DNA from: an uncultured Alphaproteobacteria bacterium
GTDB taxonomy: Bacteria; Pseudomonadota; Alphaproteobacteria; HIMB59; GCA-002718135
NCBI GenBank assembly: GCA_902587565.1
Contig: CACILT010000001.1
Span: forward strand, 124,001 to 188,000
Direction of reading: 5' to 3'
Length of the DNA: 64,000 nucleotides
The position numbers and the translations under genes are program-made. How positions within the stretch are numbered: the stretch's first letter is position 1; every line of letters starts with the position of its first letter. A model generated the notes under the pieces. It was not told the DNA's origin, did not search any database, and was given only the letters and a program-made list of their open reading frames with translations. Below are positions 1-8,412 of this stretch, piece after piece.

Positions 1-1
1 T

Positions 2-445
2 TCGAAAGAAGAGGCTTATAATAAAATTAATACGGTTATTAATAATGGATTAGCTGCAGAAAAATTTGAAATGATGGTTGCGGCCTTGGGTGGACCAAAA
101 AATATTTTATCATCTTATGAAAAAGATTTAATAAATACTTCAGTTCGAAAAGATGTATTTTCTAGTGAACAAGGCTGGATAGAAAAAATTCATACCAGAG
201 AATTAGGCCTTATACTTATTGAACTAGGAGGCGGAAGAAAACAAGTTACCGATAAAATAGATTACGGAGTTGGATATGATAATGTACTCAATATTGGTGA
301 TGAAGTGAATTCCTCAACTCCTTTATTAAGTTTATACTCATATAAAAATATAGATGATAATTTAATAAATAAAATACAAAGTTGTTTCATCATTTCAGAT
401 AAAAAAACTCACAAACTATCTGAAATATTTGAAACCATAAACTAA
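2..445 (+). CDS. deoA: Thymidine phosphorylase, C-terminal part (cut by window edge)
   Basis: The reading frame is open from base 2, so this is the 3' end of a longer gene (about 147 residues visible). The enzyme splits thymidine with phosphate into thymine and deoxyribose 1-phosphate in the cytoplasm. The visible part holds the end of the central domain (AALGGP) and the C-terminal pyrimidine nucleoside phosphorylase domain, recognised by ELGGGRKQVTDKIDYGVG and the following IGD turn. Its stop overlaps the start of the O-methyltransferase by one base (TAATG), so the two are probably co-transcribed. A general pyrimidine nucleoside phosphorylase is the main alternative. Confidence 0.85.
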   Translation, partial: SKEEAYNKINTVINNGLAAEKFEMMVAALGGPKNILSSYEKDLINTSVRKDVFSSEQGWIEKIHTRELGLILIELGGGRKQVTDKIDYGVGYDNVLNIGDEVNSSTPLLSLYSYKNIDDNLINKIQSCFIISDKKTHKLSEIFETIN

Positions 446-1101
446 TGAGTACCCAAACTGAAATTAATGAAGCACTTGTTCAATATTTAAAAACCGTTGG
501 TTACAGAGAAGATAAAATAATTAGTGAACTAGAAAATGAAACTTTAAAACTTGGCAGTGTTTCACAAATGCAGATTGCAAAAGAACAAGGTCAGTTTTTA
601 GAAATGATAACTAAAATTTCTAATGCTAAAAATTGTTTAGAAATTGGAAGATTTACAGGGATGAGCACCTTATTTTTAGCTAGAGGTCTACCTGAATCAG
701 GAAAAATTGTAACTGTTGATAATTCAGATGAATTTTTACCATTAGCAAAAAAATATTGGGAATTAGATAATATAAGTTCAAAAATTGAATCGATTATTGG
801 AGATGGTGTTGAGGTAATGCAAAGCATGATAGATCGTCAACAAAGTTATGATTTAATTTTTATAGATGCTGATAAGAATAATTATCCAAATTATTACGAA
901 CTGTCGCTAAATCTATTAGTTTCTAATGGAATAATAATTATTGATAATATGCTTTGGCACGGTGATGTTGCTGACGAAACTAAACAAGACTCTCAAACAA
1001 AAACTATCCGCGATTTAAATTTAAAAATACAAAATGACACAAGAGTGGAATTCTCTCTTCTCCCATTATCTGATGGATTATCGTTTATAAGAAAAAAATA
1101 A
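445..1101 (+). CDS. Class I SAM-dependent O-methyltransferase (caffeoyl-CoA OMT type)
   Basis: A 218-residue protein of the small O-methyltransferase family (OMT family 3). Motif I is LEIGRFTGMST near residue 63, where relatives more often have GTFTG or GYFTG. The acidic end of the next strand is VTVDNS, and the metal-binding region contains FIDADKNNY and IIIDNMLWHG (Asp-Asp-Asn type). Members transfer methyl from SAM to hydroxyls of small catechol-like substrates or cofactors; the substrate here cannot be told. The start overlaps the deoA stop. No terminator follows, and the heat-shock promoter of the next gene begins 6 bases after its stop. Confidence 0.85.
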   Translation: MSTQTEINEALVQYLKTVGYREDKIISELENETLKLGSVSQMQIAKEQGQFLEMITKISNAKNCLEIGRFTGMSTLFLARGLPESGKIVTVDNSDEFLPLAKKYWELDNISSKIESIIGDGVEVMQSMIDRQQSYDLIFIDADKNNYPNYYELSLNLLVSNGIIIIDNMLWHGDVADETKQDSQTKTIRDLNLKIQNDTRVEFSLLPLSDGLSFIRKK

Positions 1102-1107
1102 TAAAGA

Positions 1108-1135
1108 CTTGAATTAAATACAATCATCCCCACAT
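1108..1135 (+). promoter_or_regulatory. Candidate heat-shock (sigma-32/RpoH) promoter
   Basis: CTTGAA at 1108-1113 is followed after 14 bases by CCCCACAT at 1128-1135. This fits the known RpoH consensus (CTTGAA, 13-17 bases, CCCCATnT) with one mismatch in the -10. The expected start of transcription, about 6 bases on, falls at 1141, exactly where the first hairpin of the hsp20 leader begins. Sequence match only. Confidence 0.75.
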
Positions 1136-1140
1136 CATTA

Positions 1141-1195
1141 TTGTCTGTATGCCATTGTGGGTGCGGACAAAATAAACTTGCTTAATAAAGGAGTT
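1141..1195 (+). promoter_or_regulatory. ROSE-like RNA thermometer in the hsp20 leader
   Basis: Two hairpins fill the roughly 58-base leader. The first pairs 1141-1150 with 1161-1170 over ten continuous base pairs (three or four G-U) around a 10-base loop. The second pairs 1175-1183 with 1188-1195. AACUU, a bulged G (1180) and CUU pair with AAGGAGUU, closing a loop of AAUA and burying the ribosome binding site AAGGAG (1188-1193). The TTGCT element with an unpaired G opposite the ribosome site is the hallmark of ROSE elements that control small heat-shock genes in rhizobia and of ibpA in enterics. Melting at high temperature would free translation. Confidence 0.72.
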
Positions 1196-1198
1196 ATT

Positions 1199-1636
1199 AT
1201 GACTAGAAACCTATCCGTTTGGAATTCTCTAAGACCATTCTCTGTTGGATTTGACTCAATTTTTGATGAATTTGATAGAATGTTGGAGTCTACGGAAAGA
1301 TACAATACAAATTATCCACCTTACAATATTCATAGAGTTGATGAGCATAACTATAAAATTGAAGTTGCTCTCGCTGGATATAGTAAAGAAGATATTGAGA
1401 TTGAATTAAAAGAAAACAACCTAACTGTTAGAAATAAACCTAAAGAAAAAGTGGTTAATGAAAATGGTAATGGTGTAATCCATAAGGGAATCTCAACAAG
1501 ACAGTTTGAAAGATCGTTCACAATTTCAGAAGATATCAAAGTTAAAGATGCTGAATTGAAAAATGGACTTTTAGCGATTGATTTAGAGAGAATTATTCCA
1601 GAAGAAAAAAAAGCTAGACTAATATCAATAAAGTAG
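1199..1636 (+). CDS. ibpA: Small heat-shock protein, Hsp20/IbpA family
   Basis: A 145-residue ATP-independent holdase of the alpha-crystallin family that binds unfolding proteins in the cytoplasm. The N-terminus (RPFSVGFDSIFDEFDRML) is IbpA-like. The alpha-crystallin domain runs from about residue 45 to 135 and includes the A-G-Y turn (VALAGYS) and the final NGLLAIDL strand. The C-terminal tail is short and lacks a clear I-x-I. I chose the ATG at 1199 because AAGGAG lies five bases before it. An in-frame GTG at 1157 would put the start inside the first leader hairpin and is unlikely. The gene has its own heat-shock promoter, thermometer and terminator, so it stands alone. Confidence 0.93.
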   Translation: MTRNLSVWNSLRPFSVGFDSIFDEFDRMLESTERYNTNYPPYNIHRVDEHNYKIEVALAGYSKEDIEIELKENNLTVRNKPKEKVVNENGNGVIHKGISTRQFERSFTISEDIKVKDAELKNGLLAIDLERIIPEEKKARLISIK

Positions 1637-1644
1637 TTTGGATA

Positions 1645-1671
1645 GGGGCCCAAAGTGGCCCCAACATTTTT
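1645..1671 (+). terminator. Rho-independent terminator after hsp20
   Basis: GGGGCC (1645-1650) pairs with GGCCCC (1657-1662) around a 6-base loop and is followed by AACATTTTT. It lies 8 bases after the hsp20 stop. The GC-rich stem stands out strongly in this AT-rich DNA. Confidence 0.85.
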
Positions 1672-1699
1672 AACTTTAAATTTAGAATAAATCTAATTT

Positions 1700-1739
1700 T
1701 ATGAATTTTAACAACACTGATATTAAAAAAAAATTCATA
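1700..1739. repeat. 10-bp inverted repeat upstream of the iron transporter
   Basis: TATGAATTTT at 1700-1709 is repeated exactly in inverted form at 1730-1739, with 20 bases between the arms. It lies in the 196-base gap between hsp20 and the iron-binding protein, about 95-130 bases before that start. It could be a regulator site or a weak hairpin. In DNA this rich in A and T it may also be chance. Confidence 0.3.
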
Positions 1740-1792
1740 TAGATCTACATTCGTATTCTGTTAATTTTTAATAAGATTCTTAATCATAGAAC

Positions 1793-1815
1793 GTGGAGAT
1801 ATTTATTATCTCCAC
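1793..1815 (+). promoter_or_regulatory. Perfect 9-bp hairpin in the fbpA leader
   Basis: GTGGAGATA (1793-1801) pairs exactly with TATCTCCAC (1807-1815) around TTTAT. No T-run follows. The ribosome site AGAAGG lies seven bases further on and the fbpA start is at 1833. It may protect the 5' end of the mRNA or take part in control of the iron genes. The rest of the 1672-1832 gap shows no gene. Confidence 0.5.
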
Positions 1816-1832
1816 AACAAAAAGAAGGTTAT

Positions 1833-2846
1833 ATGAAAATTATTTATAGATTACTATTAATACTAATTGCATCTACGATTTCACTAAACTTGTTTGCCAA
1901 AGAGGTTAATGTTTATTCTTACAGGCAGCCAATTTTAATAGATCCTTTCTTTGAGGAATTTACAAAATTGACTGGCATAAAGGTAAATGTTTTACATGCA
2001 AAAAAAGGATTGCTAGAAAGAGTTTTGGCTGAAGGTGAAGATACACCTGCTGACTTGGTATTAACAGTTGATATAGCAAGGTTAAACCAATTTGTTGAAA
2101 AGGATATTTTGCAACCAATTAACTCAGATATTTTGAATATGAATATTCCAAATCATTTAAGAGACAGTAATAATAAATGGTTTGCACTTTCAAAGAGAGC
2201 TAGAATTGTTGCAATATCAAAAGAAAGAGTATCTACAGACTCAATTAAAAGAATAGAAGATTTATCTGATCCAAAATGGAAAGGTAAAATTTGTACAAGA
2301 CCTGGCAGCCATGACTACAATAGATCACTTTTAGCTTCAATAATTGCTGCAAATGGAGAAGCTATAGCTGAAGAATGGGCAGCAGGCATCGTTGCAAATT
2401 TAGCACGAAAACCTGAAGGTAATGACAGAGCTCAAGCAAAAGCAATTTATGAAGGCGTTTGTGACATTGCAGTAATGAATACCTATTATTTTGGAAAAAT
2501 GAAATTTAATGAAAAGAATCCAGAACAAAAAGAATGGGCTAACTCAATAGAGTTAGTTTTTACTAACCAAGAAGATAGAGGTAATCACATAAATATTGCT
2601 GGTGGAGGTGTAATTAAGTACTCTAAAAATAAAGACAACGCGATTGCACTACTTGAATTTTTGACTCAACCAAAAGCCCAAGTCCTCTACAGTTCTATTA
2701 ACTATGAATATCCGGTTAATCCAGATATGCAATTAACTGATGAGTTAAAATCATGGGGTGAATTTAAAGAAGATAAACTGCCTGTTGAAAAACTTGCAGA
2801 ACTTGCCCCCATAGCTCAGAAAATCATTGATAGAGTAGGCTGGTAA
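1833..2846 (+). CDS. fbpA: Ferric iron ABC transporter, periplasmic binding protein (FbpA/FutA type)
   Basis: A 337-residue secreted binding protein with a signal peptide over residues 1-22 (hydrophobic core LLLILIASTISLNLFA). It follows the FutA/FbpA pattern: YSYRQP near residue 28, PADLVLTVD near 72, and a paired tyrosine (Y218, Y219, in NTYYFG) of the type that binds Fe(III). It captures iron in the periplasm and hands it to the permease encoded next. The 5' leader holds a perfect hairpin. The permease starts 17 bases downstream on the same strand, while the ATPase is convergent. The iron specificity comes from family resemblance. Confidence 0.9.
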   Translation: MKIIYRLLLILIASTISLNLFAKEVNVYSYRQPILIDPFFEEFTKLTGIKVNVLHAKKGLLERVLAEGEDTPADLVLTVDIARLNQFVEKDILQPINSDILNMNIPNHLRDSNNKWFALSKRARIVAISKERVSTDSIKRIEDLSDPKWKGKICTRPGSHDYNRSLLASIIAANGEAIAEEWAAGIVANLARKPEGNDRAQAKAIYEGVCDIAVMNTYYFGKMKFNEKNPEQKEWANSIELVFTNQEDRGNHINIAGGGVIKYSKNKDNAIALLEFLTQPKAQVLYSSINYEYPVNPDMQLTDELKSWGEFKEDKLPVEKLAELAPIAQKIIDRVGW

Positions 2847-2863
2847 ATTATAGGTTAACTGTT

Positions 2864-4459
2864 TTGATAAATTTTAATTTATGGTCTAATTCAGTGGCGA
2901 TAATTGCTTTAGTAATTATCGCCCCTATTTTTTCAATATTTTATTACGCGATCTTAGGTGATACATCACTATGGCCACATCTATTTTCTACTGTTTTGCC
3001 AAGATATCTTACCAATACAATAATTCTAATGTTTGGTGTTGGAGGATTAAGTTTAGTCTTTGGTTTGACTACTGCTTGGATAGTGACAAGATATAATTTT
3101 TTTGGGAAAAAATTTTTTGAATGGATGTTATTATTACCAGCTGCTGTCCCAGCTTATATTATTGCCTATACTTATACCGACTTTTTTGAATATGCTGGTC
3201 CTCTTCAATCATTACTAAGAGACATATTTGGTTGGACGAGCTCAAAAGATTACTGGTTTCCAAATGTGCGATCAATGGGAGGTGCAATTTTGGTAATGTC
3301 TTCTGTATTGTATCCATACGTATACTTAATGACTAGAGCATCATTTATAACTACACCTATATCTTTTTTTCAAACTAGTTCTATTTACGGAAGGAATTCC
3401 TTTTTCAATGTCGCTATTCCATTTGGTCGTCCAGGTATAATTGCTGGCTTGGCCTTAGTATTAATGGAAACAATTTCTGATTTTGGGACAGTTGATTATT
3501 TTGCAATTGAAACGTTAACCTTAGGAGTATTTAATGTTTGGTTAGGAATGAATAGTCTATCTGGCGCATCACAGATTTCTAGTATTCTATTTATGATTGT
3601 TATAGTACTTTTAACTTTAGAGTATTTGGGAAGACGTAGCAGAAAATTTCATGAAAAATATAGTGGCGCATCTTATACACCAACCCAAACAGTTTCTGGT
3701 GTTAAAAATTCTTTATTGTTTTTGATTTGCCTAATACCTTTAAGTCTTGGTTTTATAATACCTGTTTCAATTTTATTGAATTTTGTAATTAAAGGTTATT
3801 CTATAATAAATTTTTTTGAAATTTTTCAAATAACACTATCAAGTATATCTTTAGCATTTATTTCTTCATCATTCATTATGTTGCTATCCTTATTAATGAT
3901 TATAGTTGGAGCATATAAATCAAATAATTTCCAAAAAATTTTAATATTTTTTGCTTCTTCTGGTTATGCTTTTCCAGGAACAATTCTTGCTGTTGGAATA
4001 GTTGTATTTGTTGGGTGGCTTAATGATTTAATCTATTTTCGTATGAGTTATGCTGTTGGCGGATTTATAATTTTATTATTTGCGTATAGTATAAGATTTT
4101 TAGCTGTTGGTAATGGAGCAATTACATCAGGTATTTCAAGAATTCATCCAAACTTATTAGATGCATCAAGAACAATGGGTGTTAGCTTTTTCAAAAGTAT
4201 AAGAAAAATTATATTACCCTTGCTGTATACAAATTTACTAGTTGGAGGAATATTAGTTTTCGTAGACATCTTAAAAGAACTTCCAATAACACTTTTATTA
4301 AGACCATTTAATTTTGAGACACTAGCAACCTATGTTTATCAATATGCCTCTGATGAAATGTTGGAGGAGTCAGCATTTGCAGCTCTAATTATAGTTATTG
4401 CTGGATTAGGACCGGTAATTTTTCTTAACAGAACAATTACTAAATCAATAAAAAACTAA
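2864..4459 (+). CDS. fbpB: Ferric iron ABC transporter, fused permease (FbpB type)
   Basis: A 531-residue inner-membrane permease with about twelve hydrophobic segments in two homologous halves, as in FbpB/SfuB. Each half has an EAA-type coupling loop: one near residues 175-195 (FQTSSIYGRNSFFNVAIPFG) and one near 430-450 (DASRTMGVSFFKSIRKIILP). It forms the channel for iron taken up by the upstream binding protein. The start is TTG at 2864 with a weak AGGTT upstream. No ATG in this frame would keep the first membrane segment. Its stop is only three bases from the stop of the convergent ATPase. Confidence 0.9.
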   Translation: MINFNLWSNSVAIIALVIIAPIFSIFYYAILGDTSLWPHLFSTVLPRYLTNTIILMFGVGGLSLVFGLTTAWIVTRYNFFGKKFFEWMLLLPAAVPAYIIAYTYTDFFEYAGPLQSLLRDIFGWTSSKDYWFPNVRSMGGAILVMSSVLYPYVYLMTRASFITTPISFFQTSSIYGRNSFFNVAIPFGRPGIIAGLALVLMETISDFGTVDYFAIETLTLGVFNVWLGMNSLSGASQISSILFMIVIVLLTLEYLGRRSRKFHEKYSGASYTPTQTVSGVKNSLLFLICLIPLSLGFIIPVSILLNFVIKGYSIINFFEIFQITLSSISLAFISSSFIMLLSLLMIIVGAYKSNNFQKILIFFASSGYAFPGTILAVGIVVFVGWLNDLIYFRMSYAVGGFIILLFAYSIRFLAVGNGAITSGISRIHPNLLDASRTMGVSFFKSIRKIILPLLYTNLLVGGILVFVDILKELPITLLLRPFNFETLATYVYQYASDEMLEESAFAALIIVIAGLGPVIFLNRTITKSIKN

Positions 4460-4462
4460 AAC

Positions 4463-5509
4463 TTAATTCTTAAATATATAAGCCTGATCATTATCAATTT
4501 CTATCTCGACTGCAGACGATTGTTTTGGATTAAAGTCAGCAGGCATGTGGCTATGAACATGAACAACTTCATTATTATTATCTAACACAGATAAATGGAT
4601 AAAACTAAATGAACCCATTAATTTTGACGCCATAACGGTTCCCTTAATTCCATTAACTGGTGTTGGTTGTTTGTTGAGTTTTATACCTTGAGGTCTTATG
4701 TGTACTACAACTTTCTCACCTTCTAAATTTCCAGGGGTTTTAATTTTCCCAACCGGTGTGTAAATGTGAGATTCTTTAACAACACCTTCAAATTTATTTG
4801 TTTCACCAAAAAAACCTGTAACATATGAATTTTTTGGATTGTTATAGAGATCATTCGGAGTTCCTGACTGTACAATCGAACCTGATTTATCAAAAATATT
4901 TATATGATTTGAGATAAACATTGCTTCAAAAGGATCATGAGTGACTATAATTACCGATACATTTGATTTTTGTAATAGATGCAGCGTATCATCCCTCACT
5001 TCTTCTCGAAGGCTTAAATCTAAACTTGAAAAAGGCTCATCTAATAAAAGTAAATCGGGTTGTGAAATTATAGATCGTGCAAGTGCAACTCTTTGTTGTT
5101 CACCACCACTTAACTCGTGTGGGTATTTATCTAGTGAATTAGGTAATTTTATCAATTCAATAATTTCATCAACATTATTAGTTGAATTTTTAGCGTTAGT
5201 TGGAAATCTCAAATTTTCTTTTACTGTCAAATGTGGGAATAAAGCGTAATCTTGAAATAAAAAACCAATTTTTCTTTTTTCTGTAGGTAAGTGTTTTGCA
5301 GTACTACTTACTTCTTCACCATTAATAATAATTTTACCTGACTGTACTTTTTCAAGACCTGCTATGAGTTTTAATAAAGTAGTTTTTCCACTACCTGACG
5401 GTCCCAAAATACAAGAGATACTATCTTTATTGAGATTAAAATTAATATTATTTAAAATTTTTTTATTATTAATCGAATGAGTAAGATCTTTAACTTCAAC
5501 AGCAATCAT
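4463..5509 (-). CDS. fbpC: Ferric iron ABC transporter, ATPase (FbpC type)
   Basis: A 348-residue ABC ATPase: Walker A GPSGSGKTT at 36-44, Q-loop FLFQDYALFPH near 83-93, signature LSGGEQQR at 133-140, Walker B LLLLDEP near 153-159, then a C-terminal TOBE-like regulatory domain with VHIRPQGI. This matches the FbpC/PotA branch and would power the FbpAB transporter. It is encoded on the opposite strand, tail to tail with fbpB, so the three parts are not one transcript. A spermidine or sulfate ATPase is less likely because of the neighbours. Confidence 0.87.
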   Translation of the reverse strand: MIAVEVKDLTHSINNKKILNNINFNLNKDSISCILGPSGSGKTTLLKLIAGLEKVQSGKIIINGEEVSSTAKHLPTEKRKIGFLFQDYALFPHLTVKENLRFPTNAKNSTNNVDEIIELIKLPNSLDKYPHELSGGEQQRVALARSIISQPDLLLLDEPFSSLDLSLREEVRDDTLHLLQKSNVSVIIVTHDPFEAMFISNHINIFDKSGSIVQSGTPNDLYNNPKNSYVTGFFGETNKFEGVVKESHIYTPVGKIKTPGNLEGEKVVVHIRPQGIKLNKQPTPVNGIKGTVMASKLMGSFSFIHLSVLDNNNEVVHVHSHMPADFNPKQSSAVEIEIDNDQAYIFKN

Positions 5510-5530
5510 AAAATACCTATTACACTAAAA

Positions 5531-6442
5531 TTAAACTTGGGGAAATTTATCTAAAATTTCACTTTCCCATTCAAGAAACTTTTTTGATCTATTATCAGGA
5601 CTTGGATGTGATCCCATAAATTCAGGCACCCTCCCTTCTTGACCCGCCATCATTCTTTGCCATAATTTAGCAGGTTCTTTAATATTAAATCCAGCAAGAT
5701 TCATAAATCCCATGCCTAAGTAATCGGCTTCACTTTCCATCTTTCTACTAAATGGAAGAAAAATACCATACTTTACAACGGAGTTGTAAACATTACCTCC
5801 TACATTTCCTACTCTAAAAGATTTATTAAGAAGTTCTGCATATTTACTTCGCGATATTCCAATTGTTGCCATTTGCATCATAGATGCTTGAGTTAATTTT
5901 TCTACTGTGTGTCTAGCAAATGCATGTGCAATTTCATGACCCATAACTGCAGCAATCCCGTCATCATTTTTACAAACAGGAAGTATACCAGTATAGAAAG
6001 CAATTTTACCACCAGGCATACACCATGCATTTTTTGTATCAGATTCAATTAGAGCAAATTGCCAGTTAAAATTTTCTACAGGATTTTTTTCACGCTTATT
6101 AATATAAAATGTATCTAGAGAGGTATAAATTTCCTTTCCGATTTCTTCAATTTTTTTTGATTCATCTGTGTTATCTAAAAGAATTTTATCTTCTTTAGCT
6201 TTTAATAAAAATCTTGAATATGTTTTATCAACTTCTTGATTAAGAGCTCTTTCATTAGGATAAATCTTTGGAAGACCTGCTACACCACCACCCATTAAAA
6301 TTATAGGTAGGTTGCTATCATATAAATTAAGTTGACTTCGATTTGTTAATGGTACTTGTGTACAAGAAGGTAAAATCAAAGAACCACATAAAGAGCAACT
6401 AGCGCCAAAAACAAAGCTTCTTCTGTTTATTCTTGCTTCCAT
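5531..6442 (-). CDS. M48-family zinc metalloprotease, predicted Tat lipoprotein
   Basis: A 303-residue peptidase with the zinc motif HEIAH at 169-173 and a downstream ESEAD that supplies the third ligand. It belongs with the BepA/LoiP-like M48 proteins that act in quality control of the cell envelope. The N-terminus has a twin-arginine motif (NRRSFVFG, residues 6-13), a short hydrophobic stretch and a lipobox-like LPSC with Cys27, which suggests export by Tat and a lipid anchor. It sits 21 bases upstream of fbpC on the same strand and only 28 bases from the divergent deaminase. Confidence 0.88.
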   Translation of the reverse strand: MEARINRRSFVFGASCSLCGSLILPSCTQVPLTNRSQLNLYDSNLPIILMGGGVAGLPKIYPNERALNQEVDKTYSRFLLKAKEDKILLDNTDESKKIEEIGKEIYTSLDTFYINKREKNPVENFNWQFALIESDTKNAWCMPGGKIAFYTGILPVCKNDDGIAAVMGHEIAHAFARHTVEKLTQASMMQMATIGISRSKYAELLNKSFRVGNVGGNVYNSVVKYGIFLPFSRKMESEADYLGMGFMNLAGFNIKEPAKLWQRMMAGQEGRVPEFMGSHPSPDNRSKKFLEWESEILDKFPQV

Positions 6443-6470
6443 ACTATTATTATATAGGTATTTTTTTTAT

Positions 6471-7451
6471 ATGAATATTTTTAATTCAGTCAAAAAAGCA
6501 GAAATCCATGTTCATTTAGAGGCAACTATAACGCCAACTTTATGTAAAAAATTTGCCAAACGAAACAACTATGAAATAGCTGAAGAAATGTTTGGTTCAA
6601 AGTACGCATACCAATGGGATGATTTTTATGATTTTATAAAAAAATATGACATTGTTACTTCTGTCATACATACACCAGAAGATTATTTTGAATTAACGTA
6701 TGAATATCTAAAAGATTGTGCAGCTAACAATGTTCTTTATGTCGAAGCGATGATTTCCTCAACTCATGCTAAAGAAAAAGGCATGACTTACCATTCATTT
6801 ATTGAAGGAGTCTATGAAGCTTCTAAAAAAGCTGAAGAGGATTTTGGAATTGTTTCACGTTATATAATGAATGGGATCAGACATTTAGGACCAGAGTCAG
6901 TACAAGGAACTGCGGAGGAAGTTTTAAATAATCCTCATCCTTGTTTAGTTGGTTTTGGTTTGGCTGGGGATGAGCTTCATTTTCCTCCAAACTTATTTGT
7001 TGAAACATTTGATATGTTAAAAAAAGAAAACTTTCCAATTACGGTTCATGCAGGTGAATGGGATGGTCCTGTAAATATAAGGAATGCTATTAACCTTCTG
7101 CATCCAACAAGATTAGGCCACGGAGTTCGATCAATAGAGGATCCTGATTTAGTCAAAGAAATAATTGATAAAGATATTATTCTAGAAACTTGTCCAACAA
7201 GTAATATTGCAACTAAAATTTATAAAGATTATATAGATCATCCTGTGAAAACATTATTTGATCAAGGGGTAAAAGTAACAGTCAATTCTGATGATCCTCC
7301 TTTTTTTAATGCAACGATAAACGGTGAATATAAAGTCATGGAAGATTTAGGCTTAAATGAAAAAGAGCTAACTTCACTTACTCATAACGCAATAAAATAT
7401 TCTTTTTGCGATGATGAAAATAAAAATAAATTATTAGCTAAATTAAACTAG
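6471..7451 (+). CDS. add: Adenosine/adenine deaminase family protein
   Basis: A 326-residue TIM-barrel deaminase. The metal and catalytic motifs are in order: H-V-H-L-E near residue 13, TVHAGE near 197, RLGHGVRS near 215, ETCPTSN near 240, and VNSDDPPFF near 274. The enzyme converts adenosine (or adenine) to inosine (or hypoxanthine) plus ammonia. Two details are unusual. The glycine normally after HLE is alanine (HLEAT), and SDDPPFF resembles the adenine deaminase branch more than classic Add (STDDP). The last 14 bases overlap the convergent PfkB kinase gene. Substrate choice is open. Confidence 0.85.
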   Translation: MNIFNSVKKAEIHVHLEATITPTLCKKFAKRNNYEIAEEMFGSKYAYQWDDFYDFIKKYDIVTSVIHTPEDYFELTYEYLKDCAANNVLYVEAMISSTHAKEKGMTYHSFIEGVYEASKKAEEDFGIVSRYIMNGIRHLGPESVQGTAEEVLNNPHPCLVGFGLAGDELHFPPNLFVETFDMLKKENFPITVHAGEWDGPVNIRNAINLLHPTRLGHGVRSIEDPDLVKEIIDKDIILETCPTSNIATKIYKDYIDHPVKTLFDQGVKVTVNSDDPPFFNATINGEYKVMEDLGLNEKELTSLTHNAIKYSFCDDENKNKLLAKLN

Positions 7452-8412
7452 ATAATTTTACTAAAGGTCTTGCACCATAATGAGAAATAATTTCTGCGGC
7501 AGCAATTGATGCGTAATTACCGCATTCATCCATTGCTTTACCTTTAGAATAACCAAATAAAAAACCAGCTGCAAATAAATCTCCAGCTCCAGTTGTATCT
7601 ACAACTTTTTCTACTTTTTTTGCAGCAACTTCAGTGATGTCATTACCAGAAACAATAACTGATCCACTACTTCCTTTAGTAATAGCAGCAATTATATTTA
7701 ATGATTTTGCATACTCTAGACCTTCTTCAAAACTTTCTGTTTGTGCCATTGCTTTGATTTCATCTTCGTTAGCAAAAAGAATATCAACATTCTCAGTTAT
7801 TAATTCTTTAAAAGAATCTCTGTGTCTATCAACACAAAAAAGATCAGATAAAGTAAATGCAATTTTTTGATTATCAGTTTTGCAAATATCCACCATTTTT
7901 TTCATAGCCTTTTTTGCATTCTCATTGTCCCACAAGTAGCCTTCCAAATATGCAATTTTATGATTTTTAATATCATCCTCTTTTATATCTTCAGGACCTA
8001 TTAATGTTCCAGCACCAAGAAAAGTACACATTGTTCTAGTTCCATCTTCTTCAACAAAAATTGTACAACATCCAGTTGAAATATCAGGAGATGTAAATCC
8101 CAATGGAAATTTTAGTCCTTCCCGGATCATATCTTTTTGAAGGTATACTCCAATTTCATCATTTTTAATTTTTCCAATAAAACTTCCATTACCGCCAAAA
8201 GAGGTGATACCAAACATGGAGTTACCAAGGGAACCTCCACCAGCCATTTCTCTGATGGAATAACTTTCATGCAAATTATTTTTTAAATTTTCATCTATAA
8301 GATTCATAGAATCTCTATTAATTTCATGTTTTTCAATTTCACTTTGATTGGAAGGAATTATGGCATCTACCATAGCATTTCCAATTCCAACTACGTCTAA
8401 TTTATCACTCAT
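7438..8412 (-). CDS. PfkB-family kinase, adenosine kinase-like
   Basis: A 324-residue ribokinase-fold sugar or nucleoside kinase. The N-terminal motif is VVGIGNAMVD, a GGGSLGNSM substrate-lid segment lies near residue 59, and the catalytic loop is DTTGAGDLFAAGF near 269-281 with Asp as base and the GAGD anion hole. Alphaproteobacterial relatives are annotated as adenosine kinase. Convergence with the deaminase would link both to purine salvage, but that is inference. The start overlaps the end of the upstream EamA gene (ATGA), so the two are translationally coupled. Confidence 0.85.
   Translation of the reverse strand: MSDKLDVVGIGNAMVDAIIPSNQSEIEKHEINRDSMNLIDENLKNNLHESYSIREMAGGGSLGNSMFGITSFGGNGSFIGKIKNDEIGVYLQKDMIREGLKFPLGFTSPDISTGCCTIFVEEDGTRTMCTFLGAGTLIGPEDIKEDDIKNHKIAYLEGYLWDNENAKKAMKKMVDICKTDNQKIAFTLSDLFCVDRHRDSFKELITENVDILFANEDEIKAMAQTESFEEGLEYAKSLNIIAAITKGSSGSVIVSGNDITEVAAKKVEKVVDTTGAGDLFAAGFLFGYSKGKAMDECGNYASIAAAEIISHYGARPLVKLSSLI

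Noticed and set aside
1157..1198. GTG start that would lengthen Hsp20 by 14 residues
   Set aside because: It lies in the loop of the first leader hairpin and has no ribosome site; the ATG at 1199 has AAGGAG and matches the family N-terminus.
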